From NCBI GenBank assembly GCA_963969395.1, contig OZ017803.1:9982001-10046000 (forward strand): a stretch of 64,000 bases of DNA, given 5' to 3'. This stretch comes from Pseudoscleropodium purum (lineage: Eukaryota > Streptophyta > Bryopsida > Hypnales > Brachytheciaceae). Positions 61,433-64,000 of this stretch are shown here, one piece after another; the stretch's first letter is position 1, and each line of letters opens with the position of its first letter. The translations under genes and the position numbers were made by a program. Below the pieces are notes generated by a model. It was given only the letters and a program-made list of their open reading frames with translations. It made no database searches and was not told the DNA's origin.

Positions 61433-63214
61433 AGAGATATGGAATGTTGTTTGCTCGTCTTACAATCACTTGTAGAAAAACAGTCTGGCAAATCAATTTG
61501 GAAGAGTAGTAGCGCTCTTTGTAGCATACCATACACGAGAAGAGAAGAACGAACCCTTTCTGCAAGGGACATGTAAGTCTATCATGATGAATTACGTGGA
61601 AGAAGTGAGACTTGCTTTGGTGTTTTTCAATGCCTCCTTAGAATTGTTAGGCCACGAGACCTAATTTTGACACTTGAAGCATTGAGTTCAGTTCCTATTG
61701 TTATATACTGGCTACTTTTTTGAAACTATTGACATGGAGATTCAAAAACACAACGAAGCAAGCATTACTTAAATAATATGTGACACAAGTTCTAATGCTT
61801 ATATCATCAAATTTAATATGCTTGCCCTTGTTGCTATTCAAAATCTCTTTGCCCATTGAATGGATGTAAATATAGCCTTTTTCTTGTAGTTTAGCTCATA
61901 AAGTTTAGCTCATAATTCAATTTAGAGGTTTTATTGAAGTTGGCTTTGAATAAAAACTTTTATTTTGGCTAAAAATTGATCCATGAAATTGAACCATCTA
62001 CGCTTATGAATGGAAGAAAGATTTTGATAACACGCATTTATCCCATAGATGTGAAAATTAGTGTGACTCAAAAATTAATCTAAAGAGTACCATTTAAATG
62101 CCTTCTTTCAGTTGTAATCTCTGAATAGGCTATTAGGTACCTCTTCCTAGAAAATAAATACCTTAAATATTCATTTGATTTATAATAAACATACAATCAA
62201 TTTCTTTCCATACAATGTAATGAATGAGGAGGGCATTGCACAAATTGGCTTCTAAATATTAGCTATAAAACTAGAAACCCAAAGCAAGTACTAGTGAAGT
62301 GATAGTGACCAAAGAAGCAAACATTCCTTTTAGAGGCATTTTGAAACTACAAAAGTAACCTTGTAATTTTTTCAACAAATTGAGACACTCTTCAATGAGT
62401 TCTATTTGAATGTAGTTGGAAGATGAGTTGATAATTGCTAAATATTTTCTTACATAATTTGCATTCATTGTGCCTCTAATCTTCAAGCAACTACTTATGT
62501 ATGTTATCTACAAGCTTTAGCCTCTCTAGTATTGCTCCATCAAGCAACACATCCAAGTAGATTACTTTATGGATTCTTGGTAACTGGAGGGAATGGCCTA
62601 AGCTAACACAAATTGTCGAAAGCTTGCCTAATCTTCCAAAACTTTTAAGTAAACAACAAAAGAATTGTTGTCACCCATACTTACAATATATGAGCTGTAA
62701 CACCTTTACGATACTAGATGATTGTTTTCTATGGGTGTTTTAAATATTGACAGTAATTTGGCAGAGACACTAGAGTGAAAACCGTCGTTTTTCATTCCGG
62801 GGAACGAGACCTATGTCGCTTCTCACTGGAAATGATCTAATATTAGTATCAAAGTCTATCACTCCCCTTGCGTTTTTTCACTATTTCAAGAAAAGAAAAT
62901 TTCCTGTCTCTTTTTACGTGGGAAAAATATCCACCAACTCATACTACATAAAATCTGCTCCCAAATTGCTTAAATGATCACATATTGGTGCCTCCACCTT
63001 GTATGGGTAATTTCCATGTTAATGATTTGAAGTTTCCTTGTCAACGTTTTTCCTTTGGCACGCAATATTTTTGAAGTTTAGACTTGGCATCTTGAAGGAG
63101 TGGCTGAGCTCAAATTATCAGTGTCGGAAGTAATCTGCATCTCAATTGAACAGAACGAACGAACTTCCCATTGACTGAGTGCTTCCATGTGAGGCTTACT
63201 ACAAAATATAGAAT
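61433..63214. other. AT-rich spacer, nothing recognised
   Basis: Composition falls back to AT-rich soon after the pseudogene. The short ORF at 62271-62486 (minus) shows no homology I recognise. No RNA gene or bounded repeat was found. Confidence 0.5.
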
Positions 63215-63810
63215 GTGAATCCATGATTTTTCTTTTGGAATTGAGAGCATGGGATAGCATCATCCATTGTAGAGAGAGAGTACAGGTTGCAACATGGACC
63301 ATAGTTATACCTCAATATCCTTGCATTTGAAATATTTGCTAAACAAGATGATGTATTCAATTTATATTTCACAATTGTAGAATGTATTTTTAAAATCAAT
63401 TGCTTTGTCCAAACAATAGAATGCATAATGCACATGATTGATCCAACAAATTCCAAAAAAACATATTTATCATTGCTAATATCATAAAAAAACTTAAAAG
63501 TGCCAAAAATTACACTGTCCTTCATCAAATTTGCAATTTCTTTGATGATATTGACATTGATAAAATATTTTTTTTGGAATTTTTTGGATCAATTACATGC
63601 ATCATAAACACTAGTCTTTGGACAAAGAAAATGAATTTAATAATACATTATAAAATTGTAAAATATAAATTGAATGCATTATCTAATTTTGCAAAATATT
63701 TCAAATGCAAGGGCATTGAGATATAACTATGGTCCATGTTGCAACCTATACTCTCTCTACAATGGATGATGCTATCCCATGCTCTCAATTCCAAAAGAAA
63801 AATCAAATAT
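63215..63810. mobile_element. Large fold-back (inverted repeat) of about 590 bp
   Basis: The left arm from about 63220 and the right arm ending about 63806 are inverted copies. For example, left 'tcttttggaattgagagcat' at 63231-63250 faces 'atgctctcaattccaaaaga' at 63779-63798. Left 'gttgcaacatggaccatagt' at 63287-63306 faces 'actatggtccatgttgcaac' at 63726-63745. Outer parts are nearly identical. Inner parts remain alignable with mismatches to about 63490/63540, leaving a short loop. No ORF of note; a non-autonomous foldback/MITE is likely. A transcript would form a long hairpin. Confidence 0.8.
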
Positions 63811-64000
63811 TGTGAGAACAAACATCATTTGCATGTTTGTAAAATTGTTTATAATTTAATTTCTATAAATGTCAATTTCGTTCAATTTTTGTATATAGCA
63901 ACCTAAAATGATGTATACCAACATGCCAAGGCACAAAAAGTTTTTTCTAAGTTCTAAGAAAATATTGACAAAAATAAAGTAATCATATTGAACAAAACTA
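63811..64000. other. AT-rich window edge, nothing recognised
   Basis: Short AT-rich stretch outside the fold-back, with no ORF or repeat boundary that I can support. Confidence 0.5.

Noticed and set aside
1..64000. CRISPR arrays, bacterial operons, tRNA genes or organelle inserts
   Set aside because: No regularly spaced repeats, no ribosome-binding-site operon layout, no cloverleaf with a GGTTCRA-type arm that I could confirm, and no recognisable plastid or mitochondrial genes.

Overview
This is nuclear DNA from a land plant. The evidence is GT-AG introns, a plant-type Mediator MED12, an LSD1-zinc-finger metacaspase, an NHL/LEA_2-type membrane protein and a plant TKL-like kinase. Short introns (mostly 100-700 bp) and a ThrE/DUF1212 relic make me lean towards a bryophyte, perhaps a moss, or another seedless plant. 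That placement is an inference with low confidence. Genes sit in islands of balanced base composition, separated by very AT-rich, repeat-packed spacers.

Layout. 1-7.6 kb: AT-rich spacer with old repeats. 7.6-10.2 kb: intact five-exon type I metacaspase on the minus strand, followed upstream by a gene-like but non-coding stretch to about 13.4 kb, probably leader and promoter. 13.4-18.9 kb: AT-rich repeats. 19.4-32.9 kb: intact 16-exon MED12 on the plus strand, with a GC-rich leader, upstream ORFs and a GC-AG first intron. 34.45-34.9 kb: a 5S rRNA pseudogene and a small TTAA-flanked element. 35.9-36.6 kb: one-exon NHL/LEA_2 membrane protein gene on the minus strand. 37.7-55 kb: nested transposon relics. 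55-56 kb: a very GC-rich hAT-like MITE with perfect target duplication and a Stowaway-like element. 56.8-58.2 kb: a protein kinase gene on the minus strand broken by a 10-bp tandem duplication. 59.8-61.4 kb: a decayed ThrE/DUF1212 transporter pseudogene. 63.2-63.8 kb: a large fold-back.

The genes share no obvious pathway. The three intact ones (Mediator kinase-module scaffold, cell-death/proteostasis protease, stress-type membrane protein) look like independent housekeeping or stress genes. The right-hand side carries two disabled genes. MED12 (6,756 coding bases) and the metacaspase (1,533 coding bases) are error-free, so the lesions in the kinase and transporter are unlikely to reflect poor sequence quality.

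The most interesting non-gene structure is a set of non-autonomous elements that share TTAA (or near-TTAA) flanks and CCCYTAAA-like ends, which resemble piggyBac. One 932-bp member can be compared with a paralogous empty site inside the same window. I found no CRISPR array, no tRNA gene and no previously unknown multi-gene system.
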